From NCBI GenBank assembly GCA_964652025.1, contig CAZYZX010000001.1, forward strand, positions 372,001 to 436,000: a DNA stretch of 64,000 bases. The letters run 5' to 3'. The notes under the pieces were generated by a model. That model ran no database searches. It had not been told where the DNA came from and saw nothing but the letters and a program-made list of their open reading frames with translations. This DNA comes from JAEXOD01 sp964652025 (lineage in GTDB: Bacteria; Bacteroidota; Ignavibacteria; Ignavibacteriales; Melioribacteraceae). The translations under genes and the position numbers were made by a program. Shown here piece by piece: positions 51,262 through 61,533 of this stretch (the first letter of the stretch is position 1; each line of letters opens with the position of its first letter).

Positions 51262-54200
51262 ATGAAAAAATTTTTTTCCGTTTTTTTCTTTTTGTATTCT
51301 TTAATTTTACCTCAAAGTGGTTTTTTTGTAAAGTTTAAAGAAAGCACATCAATTAATCAAATAAATTTTTTAATAGATAAATTTAGTACAAATATAAAAG
51401 AAAGTATAAATTTTATTGATTACAAATCTACAGAAAGTATTAAACCATTAAATAACTATTATTATGAAAAAGATTTTACAATTGGTAAAATCTTTTTTGT
51501 TAACTACAATAATGAAGAGATAAATAATTTAGCTGAAAATTACTTTAAAAATTTGGGTGAAGTAGAATATACAGAAGCTAATCACTTATATAAAATTGAT
51601 TATGTGCCAAATGATCAATATTTATCCAAGCAATGGGGTTTACGAGTAACTAGAGCTTTTGAGGCTTGGGATATATCTAAAGGCACAAAAGATATACTAA
51701 TAGCCATAATTGATACAGGAATTGATTATTTACATCAAGATTTAAAGGCCAATATTTATGTTAATTCGGCTGAAGATTTAAATAAAAATGATATACTTGA
51801 TCCAGGAGATATTAACGGAATTGATGATGATGGTAATGGATTTACAGATGATGTAATAGGCTGGGATTTTACAGATAGGATAGGGTTTCCCTTTTCAACA
51901 GGTGGTGATTATTTAGGATGGGATAACGATCCTATAGATGAATATGGGCATGGAACGTGGGTTGCAGGTGTTATTGGTGCTGTTTCTGATAATAATCTTG
52001 GAGTTAGTGGTTTTGTTCCAAATGCAAGATTTTTAAATATAAGAGCTTTTGACCCTACTGGTAATGGAGAAGAAGACGATGTTGCTGCTGCTATTTTATA
52101 TGCTATAAAAATGGGGGCAAAGGTTATAAATATGAGTTTTGGTGATACTAATTTTTCTCGCGTTTTGCAGGATGTTATTAAATTTGCTTATGAAAATAAC
52201 GTTGTTTTAGTTGCAAGTGCGGGTAATAGCGCCTCTTCAATGCCTCATTATCCGTCAGGTTATTCTGAAGTAATAAGTGTAGGCGCAACTGATGAAAGGG
52301 ATTATTTAGCTTCATTTTCAAATACTGGTTCTACTATAGATTTAGTTGCACCAGGTGTTAATCTTTATACCACAGATAGGAATAATAAATATAGAGATTT
52401 TAGTGGAACGTCTGCTTCAGCTCCTGTTGTTAGCTCGGCTGCTGCTTTATTACTAAGTTTAGATAATTTTACTCCTGAGGAAGTTAAACAAATTTTAAAG
52501 TCAACTGCGGTTGATTTGGGTGCTACTGGTTGGGATGAAAGATTTGGAGCGGGTAGGGTGGACTTTTTATCTGCTTTATCTGTTAAAGCCCCTGCTGTTA
52601 TTAAAATTAATAACCCAAGACAAGATTTTGCTACTGAAAGTGATACTTTAATAATTAATGCGTCTATTCTTTCAGGCTTTTTTGATAAGTTTGATTTGGA
52701 GTTTGGTATTGGTTTTAATCCTACATCTTGGATTAATTTAATTAAAAATGGTAATTATCAATTTGTAAATCGTGATATTTATAAACTTAATTTATCAAAC
52801 TTATCAGATTCTGTGTATTCTCTTAAGCTTAAAGTATATTTTAAGAATGGATTAACTACAGAAGAAAGAGTAAATTTTTACGTTTTAAGAAAAGGTGCAA
52901 ACGCTGAATTATTAGCTTTTGCACCAGCTTATTATGGTGACTCACCAACAATTTTAGGTAGTATTTATACAGATAAGTTATCTGTTGCTTTTATGCACTA
53001 CAGAAAAGTTGGGGAAACAGACTTTAAAGTTATTTCTTTAGACGGATTTTCTACAAATAATTTGTTTTTTAAGCAAATTCATTATGGATTTATTCCTTTA
53101 ACAGAAGCTTTACCAAATCAAAACTATGAATGCTTTTTTGAAGTTAAAAACCTTGCAGGAAAATCTACGTATTTAATGGATAAAGGACAATACTTTAAAA
53201 TAACAACATATGATTATATTTTAAATAAACCTAAAACAGAACAAAATTATTCTTTACCTTATGGTAGAATTTCAGATAAATCTTATTCAATTTCAGCTAT
53301 TCCAAATAAGTTTATCTTTCAAAATGGCTATGATAACACTTCTACTTTAAGGTTATATCGGTTTTACGATAATAATTTTATAAAAATTGATTCTATATTT
53401 AATAGACAAGTACCAAAAAGTATTGGGGATTTTAACAATAATGGTAAATTAGACTTACTAAGTTACTTTTATCCAAAAGCAATAATAGATGAACAATCTG
53501 CAGTAAATTCAACAAAATTTATTCCTAAATTTGTAGATTCTACCGGAATTTTTAGACCTATAATGATAGAAGACATTAACAATGATAATGTATATGAACT
53601 TTTAGCATTAACAAATGATACGACCATTTCCGTTTATAAAATTAATCAAAATCTTAATCCAGAATTATACTATAAAGTTTATAATTTTTCTACAATTTCA
53701 TCTAGTAATTATTACAAAAATTCATTTGGATCACCCAGTGCCGTTATTAGTTATGGCGTTTCTGGTAAAGCTGAAAAAGAACTTTGGTTAATAGATAGTG
53801 AAGGAGATATTGTTTGCTATTTTATTAAGCAGGATGGGACTATGCAAAATGGAATATATATAACAACTGGGTTATTAGGATTAAAAAATATATTAACAGC
53901 AGGGGATTATGATGGAGATGGACAAAACGATATTGCTGTATTATTAGAATCATCTGATGATATAAACTTTGCGCCTTTTAAGCTTTTATTAATTTTTAAT
54001 ATAAAAAACAATAATTTAAATATAATTGAAGAAATGTTTTTTATTGATCCATCAATACAGTTTTCTTCATTAGGTATTAAGCCTAAAAGTAATATAAAAA
54101 TTGCAAAATTATTGGGACAAAACAATGAGCAATTAATAGTTAATTCATATCCATATACTTATTTTTTTAACTATGAACAAAGCAAAACTAAAGTAATTTT

Positions 54201-55491
54201 ATTTAATAAAAATAATGATATTGGGGCAAATGAAACCTATTTTAATACTTTTGTAGATGATTTAAATAGCAATGGAATAAAGGAATTTGTTTTACCAATT
54301 GATGGTAGAATTAAATTTTACGAGTTTAACTCGACCAATCAACCTGCAGTTCCAATCGTTCAAAAATGTTATAGTTTAGACTCCAATAAAGTTTATTTAA
54401 GCTGGATTAAAACAAGTAATAAGACTTTAATTTATAAGGGATTAAATAAAAATAGTTTGTTTTTATTAGACTCTACTTATGCTAATTATTTTATAGATAG
54501 TAATCTAACAAATAATACTTTGTATTATTATAGGCTACAAGCTGTTGAAGAAAGTGCAAACAGAAATTTTTCAGAACTGACAGATTTAATAGAAGTATTT
54601 GTTCATAAAAAAATTAAACCTTTAAAAGTAACTCTTATTAAGGGAAATGGAATAATATTAGAATTTGATGGAAGAATAAGCACATCTATTTTTAATTTAG
54701 AATCATTTAAGTTAAGTAATGGAGTAAATCCATCTTCAATATCATTATCATCCGAAAAATCTTATTTAATTAATTTTAATCCCGAATTACCAAAAGGTAA
54801 TTATACCTTAATAGGTAAAGGATTAATAGATTATTATGGGTCATCAATAGATGATTTTAATATTGAGTTTACAGTTGACTATTTAAGCCAAACAGATAAT
54901 TTTTATATTCAGGATTATTCAGTTTTAGATAGTAAATCAATTAAAATAAATTTTAATTTACCAATAGATAAATCTTCATTTTCAAATTATGAAAACTATT
55001 TAGTTAATCCCAATAATACAGTTATAGGACTAGATTTTGAAGGATTAAATAGTGTTGTAGTTAAATTTAAAAATCCAATTAAAAGTACTGGAATTACCTA
55101 CACAATTAAATTAGAAAATGTAAAATCATCAAAAGAAACTGGTTATATAAAAATAAATGATGGAGCCGGAAGTTATTTAGCTATTGCATTAAATAGTGAC
55201 AATTTAGCAGATATTTATGTTTATCCAAATCCTTTTAGTTTTACAAATTCTGATGGTGTTATTTATTTTGCGAACTTACCATCAAAAGTTAATATAATAA
55301 TATTTGATTTGCAGGGAAATAAGATAGCAGAAATTAACGAACGAGATGGAAATGGAGGAACAACTTGGAATTTAAAGAATATAAATGGAGAAACAGTAGG
55401 CTCTGGTATATATTTATATCGTGCTGCAGCCTTAAATGATGTTAATCAAGAAATAGAGGTTAAACTTGGTAAATTTGCTATTACAAAATAA
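51262..55491 (+). CDS. Secreted subtilisin-like protease with type A C-terminal sorting domain
   Basis: 1409 residues. A signal peptide (KKFFSVFFFLYSLILPQS) opens the protein, then a propeptide, then the S8 catalytic domain with Asp151 (IIDTGIDYLHQDL), His230 (YGHGTWVAGV) and Ser384 (SGTSASAPV), plus the oxyanion Asn in ASAGNS. A long middle region has beta-rich and FG-GAP/VCBS-like repeats (DFNNNGKLDLL, DYDGDGQNDIAVLLE). The last 85 or so residues (YVYPNPFSF to GSGIYLYRAA and IEVKLGKFAI) are the type A sorting domain used by type IX-like secretion in Bacteroidota and relatives. I start it at 51262; an ATG at 51247 would add five residues inside purF. Substrate unknown. Confidence 0.92.
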   Translation: MKKFFSVFFFLYSLILPQSGFFVKFKESTSINQINFLIDKFSTNIKESINFIDYKSTESIKPLNNYYYEKDFTIGKIFFVNYNNEEINNLAENYFKNLGEVEYTEANHLYKIDYVPNDQYLSKQWGLRVTRAFEAWDISKGTKDILIAIIDTGIDYLHQDLKANIYVNSAEDLNKNDILDPGDINGIDDDGNGFTDDVIGWDFTDRIGFPFSTGGDYLGWDNDPIDEYGHGTWVAGVIGAVSDNNLGVSGFVPNARFLNIRAFDPTGNGEEDDVAAAILYAIKMGAKVINMSFGDTNFSRVLQDVIKFAYENNVVLVASAGNSASSMPHYPSGYSEVISVGATDERDYLASFSNTGSTIDLVAPGVNLYTTDRNNKYRDFSGTSASAPVVSSAAALLLSLDNFTPEEVKQILKSTAVDLGATGWDERFGAGRVDFLSALSVKAPAVIKINNPRQDFATESDTLIINASILSGFFDKFDLEFGIGFNPTSWINLIKNGNYQFVNRDIYKLNLSNLSDSVYSLKLKVYFKNGLTTEERVNFYVLRKGANAELLAFAPAYYGDSPTILGSIYTDKLSVAFMHYRKVGETDFKVISLDGFSTNNLFFKQIHYGFIPLTEALPNQNYECFFEVKNLAGKSTYLMDKGQYFKITTYDYILNKPKTEQNYSLPYGRISDKSYSISAIPNKFIFQNGYDNTSTLRLYRFYDNNFIKIDSIFNRQVPKSIGDFNNNGKLDLLSYFYPKAIIDEQSAVNSTKFIPKFVDSTGIFRPIMIEDINNDNVYELLALTNDTTISVYKINQNLNPELYYKVYNFSTISSSNYYKNSFGSPSAVISYGVSGKAEKELWLIDSEGDIVCYFIKQDGTMQNGIYITTGLLGLKNILTAGDYDGDGQNDIAVLLESSDDINFAPFKLLLIFNIKNNNLNIIEEMFFIDPSIQFSSLGIKPKSNIKIAKLLGQNNEQLIVNSYPYTYFFNYEQSKTKVILFNKNNDIGANETYFNTFVDDLNSNGIKEFVLPIDGRIKFYEFNSTNQPAVPIVQKCYSLDSNKVYLSWIKTSNKTLIYKGLNKNSLFLLDSTYANYFIDSNLTNNTLYYYRLQAVEESANRNFSELTDLIEVFVHKKIKPLKVTLIKGNGIILEFDGRISTSIFNLESFKLSNGVNPSSISLSSEKSYLINFNPELPKGNYTLIGKGLIDYYGSSIDDFNIEFTVDYLSQTDNFYIQDYSVLDSKSIKINFNLPIDKSSFSNYENYLVNPNNTVIGLDFEGLNSVVVKFKNPIKSTGITYTIKLENVKSSKETGYIKINDGAGSYLAIALNSDNLADIYVYPNPFSFTNSDGVIYFANLPSKVNIIIFDLQGNKIAEINERDGNGGTTWNLKNINGETVGSGIYLYRAAALNDVNQEIEVKLGKFAITK

Positions 55492-55505
55492 AAGAGGTTT
55501 TATAA

Positions 55506-56444
55506 ATGGGGTTTTTTAAAAATCTAAATTTTGATAAGTTAAAAAGTGGTCTATCTAAAACAAAAGACAAATTAGTAAATTTAATTACAGAAACCATAAC
55601 GGGAAAGGCACAAGTAGATGAATCCACTTTAGATGAGTTAGAAGAAATTTTGGTAACTTGTGATATTGGTTATGAAACAGCAAATAAAGTTATTGAAAAT
55701 GCAAGGAAAGAATTCAAAAAAGATAAAGAACGTAGTAAAGAAAATTTACTTAATATAATTAAAAATGAGCTTAAAAACATTTTAGTAAGTAACGAAAATA
55801 TTAAAACTGAATATGAACTATCAGAAAAATATAAACCGGTTGTAATATTAATAGTTGGAGTAAACGGAGCAGGGAAAACAACAACAATTGGAAAGTTAGC
55901 TTATAATTATAAACAAGCAGGTTTAAAGGTCGTGATTGGGTCTGCAGATACATTTAGAGCTGCTGCAAATGAACAATTAGAGATTTGGGCTAAAAGAGCT
56001 GATGTTGATATTATAATGAAAGCTGCTGGAAGTGACCCATCTTCAGTTGCTTACGAAACATTATCAGTTGCCAAAAGTAAACAAGCAGATATTGTTTTAA
56101 TTGATACTGCAGGTAGATTGCATACAAAACATAACTTAATGGAAGAACTTAAGAAAATTAAAAAAGTAATGTCTAAAATTTTAGATTATGCACCGAATGA
56201 GATATTTTTGGTTGTTGATGGAAATACAGGTCAAAATGCATTAATACAAGCTAAAGAATTTTCTAAATATACAGAATTAACAGGACTTATTGTTACTAAG
56301 TTAGATGGTACAGCTAAAGGTGGTGTGTTGTTTCAAATATCAGCGCAACAAAATATTCCTGTAAGATATATAGGTGTTGGTGAAGGAATTGAAGATTTAC
56401 AAACTTTTGATGCAGATAGTTATATAAATGCATTATTTAGTTAA
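55506..56444 (+). CDS. ftsY: Signal recognition particle receptor FtsY
   Basis: A 312-residue SRP GTPase directing ribosomes to the membrane. N-terminal four-helix N domain, then G domain with GVNGAGKTTTIGKLA (P-loop), ADTFRAAANEQLE, IDTAGRLHTKHNLMEEL and TKLDGTAKGGV. It is the short form, without the long acidic N terminus of E. coli FtsY. AGAGGT lies before the ATG. Confidence 0.96.
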   Translation: MGFFKNLNFDKLKSGLSKTKDKLVNLITETITGKAQVDESTLDELEEILVTCDIGYETANKVIENARKEFKKDKERSKENLLNIIKNELKNILVSNENIKTEYELSEKYKPVVILIVGVNGAGKTTTIGKLAYNYKQAGLKVVIGSADTFRAAANEQLEIWAKRADVDIIMKAAGSDPSSVAYETLSVAKSKQADIVLIDTAGRLHTKHNLMEELKKIKKVMSKILDYAPNEIFLVVDGNTGQNALIQAKEFSKYTELTGLIVTKLDGTAKGGVLFQISAQQNIPVRYIGVGEGIEDLQTFDADSYINALFS

Positions 56445-56459
56445 AAAGGAGCGTTTTTT

Positions 56460-56669
56460 ATGTTTATGAAAAGACCTCAAAATAAAGTTTTTGATTATCA
56501 ACCGAGATTTTATAAACCGGAGCAAGATGAAGTTGAGCGCCGCAAAAGAAAATTAAAATTTCGGGCAAATCAAAATTTGCGACGTAAAAACAAAAATCCT
56601 TTATTGTGGTTAGTAATAATAGGGATTATTATTTTTGTTTATCTTAAGCTTATCGGTTATGTTAAATAG
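56460..56669 (+). CDS. Small basic membrane protein of unknown function
   Basis: 69 residues. A very basic N-terminal half (many Lys and Arg, such as VERRKRKLKFRAN) is followed by one hydrophobic helix (PLLWLVIIGIIIFVYLKLI). AAAGGAG precedes the ATG; a second ATG lies two codons later. It is likely a single-pass inner-membrane protein with its basic part in the cytoplasm, near the FtsY site. No family recognised. About 155 bases after it hold nothing I can support. Confidence 0.65.
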   Translation: MFMKRPQNKVFDYQPRFYKPEQDEVERRKRKLKFRANQNLRRKNKNPLLWLVIIGIIIFVYLKLIGYVK

Positions 56670-56825
56670 AAATACTTATTGTTAAAAGTTGTAAATTCCC
56701 GTCCCTCTATTAGTTTACATAATATACATTATAAGACAATTTGAAGAATTTTTAATAATTTTAACTTCATTAATTAAGATTATTTATAGCTTAATGTACT
56801 AATTAAATTTTAATGCTTATCATAT

Positions 56826-58637
56826 TTAAATTTCAATATCTTTGCTACCTAATAACAATTCTTTTTGATAATAATTTAATATATCAATTCGATAAACAAT
56901 TCCAACTAATTTTTTATTTGTTTTATCAATTACTGGCAAATAGTCTAAATCTCCAGCTTCTAATAAACTTAAACAATAATCAGCAGATGAATCTTTATAA
57001 ACATACTTAATGTTTTTTGTCATAAAATCTTCTGCAACTAAAAATTTTGCAATAGATTCTGTTTCTTCATTTAACAATGCTTCTCGTATATCTTCAAATG
57101 AAATTTGACCAGCAACTTGAAAATTATTATTAACAACCAATAAAGAATTTAATTTAATACTTCTTATCTTATTTATTACATCTAAAAAAGAAGTATGCAA
57201 TTTAACTGTTTCAAATTCATATGTAATTACATCATTAACAAATATCTTTTTTAATAATGCTATTTTACGACCATAAATATCAAGTTCTCGCCCTTCTCTA
57301 GTAAATTTTAAAGTATAAAGAGAACCCTTTAAAATAGATTTTGAGACTGTGGTTGAAATGATAATGGTTAACATTAATGGAAGAATAATTTTGTAATTAT
57401 TAGTCATTTCAAAAGTCATTAATAATGCGGTTAAAGAAGCATTAGTTGTGCCTGCAACTACCCCTGCCATTCCAACTATAGCATATGCTCCGGCAGGAGC
57501 AGTTGAGTTTGGAAATAAAAAATTAATTAAAAACCCGAATAAAGAACCTAACATTGCTCCAGTAACTAAGCTTGGTGCAAAAGTGCCACCGTTTCCACCA
57601 GAACCAATTGTTGCAGCAGTAGCAATAGGCTTAAAAATTAATATTCCTAAAAAAGTAATTAATATTTCATGAGAATATTCAACGTTAAAGTTTACATAAG
57701 TAAAACCATAAAGCCCAGGTAAATAAACCGCTAAAATTCCAACAATTAATCCACCCATTGCAGGCTTAATAATAGGATTAACTTTTTTTAGTTTATTGAA
57801 AATATCAGAAATAAAATAAAAAATCTTTACAAAATAAACAGCTACTAAGCCACTTAAAATGCCTAAAATAATATAAAACAACAATTCAATATTATAATTT
57901 AATTCATAAGTAGGAATTTTAAAGGCTGGCTGGTTGCCTAAATAGCTACGCGAAATGGCAGTAGCAAAGACAGACGAAATAATTATTGGGCTAAAAGTTT
58001 GTGCGCGAAAAGAACGTAAAATAATTTCAATAGCAAAGAGTGCACCACCTAATGGAGCATTAAAAGCAGCAGCTAAACCAGCAGCAGCTCCACAACCTAA
58101 TAAAACTTTTAATCTATCATTAGATAATTTTAGTAATTGACCAAATGCAGAACCAATAGAAGCCCCAATTTGCACAATTGGTCCTTCTTTTCCACCTGCT
58201 CCGCCGCTTCCGATGCTTAATGCTGTTGCAATAATTTTTTTAATAGCAACACTTCCCTTTATTATTCCTCCCTTTGTAGCAGCGGCATCAATTACATTTG
58301 GTATTCCTTCTCCCCTATCACCTTTTTCAAAAAAATAAGAAAATAAACCAACTAATAAACCACCAATGGCTGGTAAAAATATTATAATTATTATCGAAAT
58401 TAAACTGTAGTTATTTATTAATGTCTCTTTTCCAATTAACTTGGCTGGCAAATCGTAAAATAAGTATTTAATTATTTCTATTGTATGATGAAAAATAATA
58501 GCCCCAAAACCAGCTAAAATTCCAGTAATGCCGCCCAATACTAATAAATATGATTCTTGAGAAAAAGAAATCCGAGTAAACCATTTTTCAAATTTATCTC
58601 GGATTTCTATTAAATTTAGATTTTTAATTATGTTCAA
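56826..58637 (-). CDS. ClC-family chloride channel or H+/Cl- exchanger with CBS pair
   Basis: 603 residues. About 12-16 membrane helices carry the ClC filter motifs: GEGIPNVIDA, GGKEGPIVQIGAS (with the gating Glu) and GGNGGTFAPSLVTGA. The last 120 or so residues are a pair of CBS domains, often nucleotide-binding. The gating Glu allows proton coupling, but channel versus exchanger is undecided. The start is a TTG at 58637; no in-frame ATG precedes the first helix. hbd ends 8 bases upstream. Confidence 0.92.
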   Translation of the reverse strand: MNIIKNLNLIEIRDKFEKWFTRISFSQESYLLVLGGITGILAGFGAIIFHHTIEIIKYLFYDLPAKLIGKETLINNYSLISIIIIIFLPAIGGLLVGLFSYFFEKGDRGEGIPNVIDAAATKGGIIKGSVAIKKIIATALSIGSGGAGGKEGPIVQIGASIGSAFGQLLKLSNDRLKVLLGCGAAAGLAAAFNAPLGGALFAIEIILRSFRAQTFSPIIISSVFATAISRSYLGNQPAFKIPTYELNYNIELLFYIILGILSGLVAVYFVKIFYFISDIFNKLKKVNPIIKPAMGGLIVGILAVYLPGLYGFTYVNFNVEYSHEILITFLGILIFKPIATAATIGSGGNGGTFAPSLVTGAMLGSLFGFLINFLFPNSTAPAGAYAIVGMAGVVAGTTNASLTALLMTFEMTNNYKIILPLMLTIIISTTVSKSILKGSLYTLKFTREGRELDIYGRKIALLKKIFVNDVITYEFETVKLHTSFLDVINKIRSIKLNSLLVVNNNFQVAGQISFEDIREALLNEETESIAKFLVAEDFMTKNIKYVYKDSSADYCLSLLEAGDLDYLPVIDKTNKKLVGIVYRIDILNYYQKELLLGSKDIEI

Positions 58638-58645
58638 AATCTACT

Positions 58646-59488
58646 CTAATACTTATAAAAACCTTCACCTGTTTTTCTGCCTAATTTATTAGCAGCAACC
58701 ATTTTGCGTAATAAAGGACAAGGTCGGTATTTAGGATCATTAAATCCTTCGTGTAGAACATTCATAATATTTAAGCAAACATCTAACCCAATAAAATCAG
58801 CAAGTTCCAAAGGACCCATAGGATGATTCATACCCAATTTCATTACTGTATCTATATCTTTAGCAGAAGATACACCTTCGTATAGCGCAAAGATTGCTTC
58901 ATTAATCATTGGCATTAAAACACGATTAGAAATGAAGCCGGGATAATCGTTTACTAATACAGGTTCTTTTTCAAGTTTTAGAACTAAATTATAAATAATA
59001 TTGTATGTTTCCTCACTTGTGGAGTATCCTTTAATAATTTCCACAAGTTTCATTACAGGAACAGGATTCATAAAGTGCATGCCAATAAACTTATCAGGCC
59101 GTGTGTAAGTTTGCAATTCTGTAATTGAAATTGCCGATGTGTTTGAAGCAAAGATACAATTAGTATTAACTAAATTATTTAACTTATTAAATAATAATAA
59201 CTTGGCATCTTTTTTCTCAATTATTGCTTCAACTACTAATTCGGTTTCTTTATCAATATCTTCCAAATTAGTAATTAATTTTATGTTATTTAATGCAGCT
59301 ATTTTAGTATCCTCAGTAATTATACCTTTTTTTATTTGTCTATCCATATTTTTGGATATATTATCCAATGCTTTTGCTAAAATATTATCATTTACATCAA
59401 TTAATTGCACATTAAAGCCATATTGTGCGAATACATGGGCAATACCATTACCCATTGTGCCTGCTCCTAAAACTGCAACTTTATGCAT
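58646..59488 (-). CDS. hbd: 3-hydroxybutyryl-CoA dehydrogenase
   Basis: A 280-residue NAD-dependent 3-hydroxyacyl-CoA dehydrogenase. It starts VAVLGAGTMGNGIAHVFAQYG (GxGxxG), with ASNTSAISITEL, GMHFMNPVPVMKLVEI (catalytic His region), NRVLMPMINEAI and LGRKTGEGFYKY. The single-domain size matches the Clostridium-type Hbd, which works with thiolase in C4 metabolism. It follows the thiolase gene by 19 bases. Crotonase and acyl-CoA dehydrogenase are not in the window. Confidence 0.93.
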   Translation of the reverse strand: MHKVAVLGAGTMGNGIAHVFAQYGFNVQLIDVNDNILAKALDNISKNMDRQIKKGIITEDTKIAALNNIKLITNLEDIDKETELVVEAIIEKKDAKLLLFNKLNNLVNTNCIFASNTSAISITELQTYTRPDKFIGMHFMNPVPVMKLVEIIKGYSTSEETYNIIYNLVLKLEKEPVLVNDYPGFISNRVLMPMINEAIFALYEGVSSAKDIDTVMKLGMNHPMGPLELADFIGLDVCLNIMNVLHEGFNDPKYRPCPLLRKMVAANKLGRKTGEGFYKY

Positions 59489-59507
59489 AATTAATCCAAT
59501 AATAATT

Positions 59508-60686
59508 TTATTTGTATTTCTTAACTATTAATGCAGAGGCTTCACCACCACCAATGCATAAGGAAGCAAGACCATAGTTATAATTTTTACGTAACATTTC
59601 ATAAATTAATGTAACTAATATTCTTGCTCCGCTAGCACCAATAGGATGACCTAATGCAATTGCTCCACCATGTGGATTAACTTTTGATTCATCTAAACCT
59701 AAAATAATATTGTTAGCTAACGAAACTACAGCAAATGCTTCATTAATTTCATAAATATCAATATCATCTTTGGTCATATTAGCTTTTTTAAGAACTTTAT
59801 TAATTGCATCAGCTGGTGCTGTAGTAAATTCTATAGGTGCTTTTGCAGCAGAAGCTTGTGCAACAATTTCTACCAAAGGTGTGTAACCTAATTTTAATGC
59901 AGTTTCTTCAGACATTACAAGTAGTGCAGCAGCACCATCATTTAACTTAGAAGCATTTGCAGCAGTTACAACACCATTTTTATCAAATGCTGGACGTAAC
60001 GATGGAATTTTATCAAATTTTACATTTTTTGGTTCTTCATCTTCATCAACAACAATATCACCACTTTTGGATTTTATAGTTATTGGTACAATTTCTTCTT
60101 TAAAAATTCCACTTTTAGTTGCTTCAATTGCTTTATTATATGATTTTACAGCATAATCATCTAACATTTCTCTTGTTAAATTGTAATCTTTAGCGCATGC
60201 TTCTGCACAATTACCCATATGCATATTATTATATACATCCCAAAGTCCATCTAAAATAACAGAATCAAGTAACTGTCCATGTCCTAATCTGTAGCCATTT
60301 CTTGCATTTTGTAATAAATAAGGTGCGTTAGACATGCTTTCCATACCACCGGCAATAATAATATCTGCATCGCCACATTGTATTGCTTGAGCAGCAAGCA
60401 TAACAGCTTTTAAGCCACTACCGCACATCTTATTAATGGTTAATGCTTCGGTTTTATTTGGTAAACCAGCAAATATTGTTGCTTGTCTTGCAGGTGCTTG
60501 TCCTTGTCCGGCAGATAGCACATTTCCCATTATTACTTCGTCTACTAAATTTAAATCAATTTTTGATTCTTCTAAAATAGCTTTAATTGCTTCTGCTCCT
60601 AATTTTGAAGCAGTAAGTGATGATAATACTCCTTGAAAACTACCTATTGCAGTTCTTTTTGCTGATGTAATAACAACTTTTTTCAT
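59508..60686 (-). CDS. Acetyl-CoA C-acetyltransferase (thiolase)
   Basis: A 392-residue thiolase. Catalytic Cys is in NKMCGSGLKAVMLA, the other residues in EINEAFAVVS, GGAIALGHPIGASGARI and CIGGGEAS. Biosynthetic and degradative forms cannot be told apart here. It pairs with hbd downstream, consistent with acetyl-CoA to 3-hydroxybutyryl-CoA chemistry or with beta-oxidation. GAGGAATT lies before the ATG. It overlaps ricT by 4 bases. Confidence 0.95.
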   Translation of the reverse strand: MKKVVITSAKRTAIGSFQGVLSSLTASKLGAEAIKAILEESKIDLNLVDEVIMGNVLSAGQGQAPARQATIFAGLPNKTEALTINKMCGSGLKAVMLAAQAIQCGDADIIIAGGMESMSNAPYLLQNARNGYRLGHGQLLDSVILDGLWDVYNNMHMGNCAEACAKDYNLTREMLDDYAVKSYNKAIEATKSGIFKEEIVPITIKSKSGDIVVDEDEEPKNVKFDKIPSLRPAFDKNGVVTAANASKLNDGAAALLVMSEETALKLGYTPLVEIVAQASAAKAPIEFTTAPADAINKVLKKANMTKDDIDIYEINEAFAVVSLANNIILGLDESKVNPHGGAIALGHPIGASGARILVTLIYEMLRKNYNYGLASLCIGGGEASALIVKKYK

Positions 60687-61522
60687 AATTCCTCTTTATT
60701 TATTTCGCCTTCAAATGATAAACAGCATTTTAATTTTCCACATGGTCCAGTTAATTTAGACATATTAGCTGTTAAATTTTGTTCGTTAGCCAATTGTGTT
60801 GTAATTTTTTTAAAGTTATATAGAAAAACTGAACAACAATATTCTCTACCGCAAGAACCAAGTCCGCCTACTCTTTTGGCTTCATCTCTAACCCCAATTT
60901 GTCTTAGTTCAATTCTTGTTCTAAATTCTGCTGCTAAGTCTTTAGCTAGTTCTCTAAAGTCAACTCTTCCATCTGATGTATAAAAAAAGAATAGTTTTTT
61001 CCTATCAAATTGATAATGGATATCAACAAGCTTCATATTTAATTGATATTTTTCTACTCTATCTTTAAAAATTGGTTTAGCTTTTTGTTCATCTTTTTTA
61101 TTAAGTTCTAATTGTTCTTTATCTTTTTCTGTTAATTTTCTAATAACTTTTGGTAATTTATCATCTGGAGATGTGTATTTAAACATTTTTAATTTAGCTA
61201 AATTTCCAATTTCAACAACTTTTGTTATTTCAATTGTATCTTCACATTCAACAATTGCTAAATCCCCTTCAACTAAAATTTCTGCAATTTCCTTATCACA
61301 TTCACAAAAATGATTACCTAACAATCCTGAACATTCAACTTCTACAATGTACCTATCCTTTAATTTAGTATTTATAATATAATCTACTGCATTATCTAAA
61401 TTTGGGCAGTCGTTTTTACAATCTTCACATAAATTGTTAATTATAACGTCCTTAAAAGTATGATATGCATGCAAATCATAAATTTCGGGCTTAAAATCTT
61501 GTTCATTATTTATTTTTTCCAC
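60683..61522 (-). CDS. ricT: PSP1-domain protein, RicT/YaaT-like
   Basis: 279 residues. The PSP1 core (VDFRELAKDLAAEFRTRIELRQIGVRDEAK, read in parts) and two Cys motifs, GSCGREYCCSVF and GPCGKLKCCLSFE, match RicT. In Bacillus RicT forms an Fe-S complex with RicA and RicF that affects RNA processing. A further Cys-rich region lies near the N terminus (CEDCKNDC, CSGLLGNHFCECD). The start is a GTG at 61522 with AAGGA upstream. It follows the delta-prime gene by 11 bases, as in Bacillus (holB-yaaT). Confidence 0.88.
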   Translation of the reverse strand: MEKINNEQDFKPEIYDLHAYHTFKDVIINNLCEDCKNDCPNLDNAVDYIINTKLKDRYIVEVECSGLLGNHFCECDKEIAEILVEGDLAIVECEDTIEITKVVEIGNLAKLKMFKYTSPDDKLPKVIRKLTEKDKEQLELNKKDEQKAKPIFKDRVEKYQLNMKLVDIHYQFDRKKLFFFYTSDGRVDFRELAKDLAAEFRTRIELRQIGVRDEAKRVGGLGSCGREYCCSVFLYNFKKITTQLANEQNLTANMSKLTGPCGKLKCCLSFEGEINKEEL

Positions 61523-61533
61523 TTCATTATTCC

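Noticed and set aside
59139..59531. A 130-codon plus-strand frame opposite hbd
   Set aside because: hbd on the other strand has clear catalytic motifs over the same bases; this frame has only hydrophobic, low-complexity sequence.
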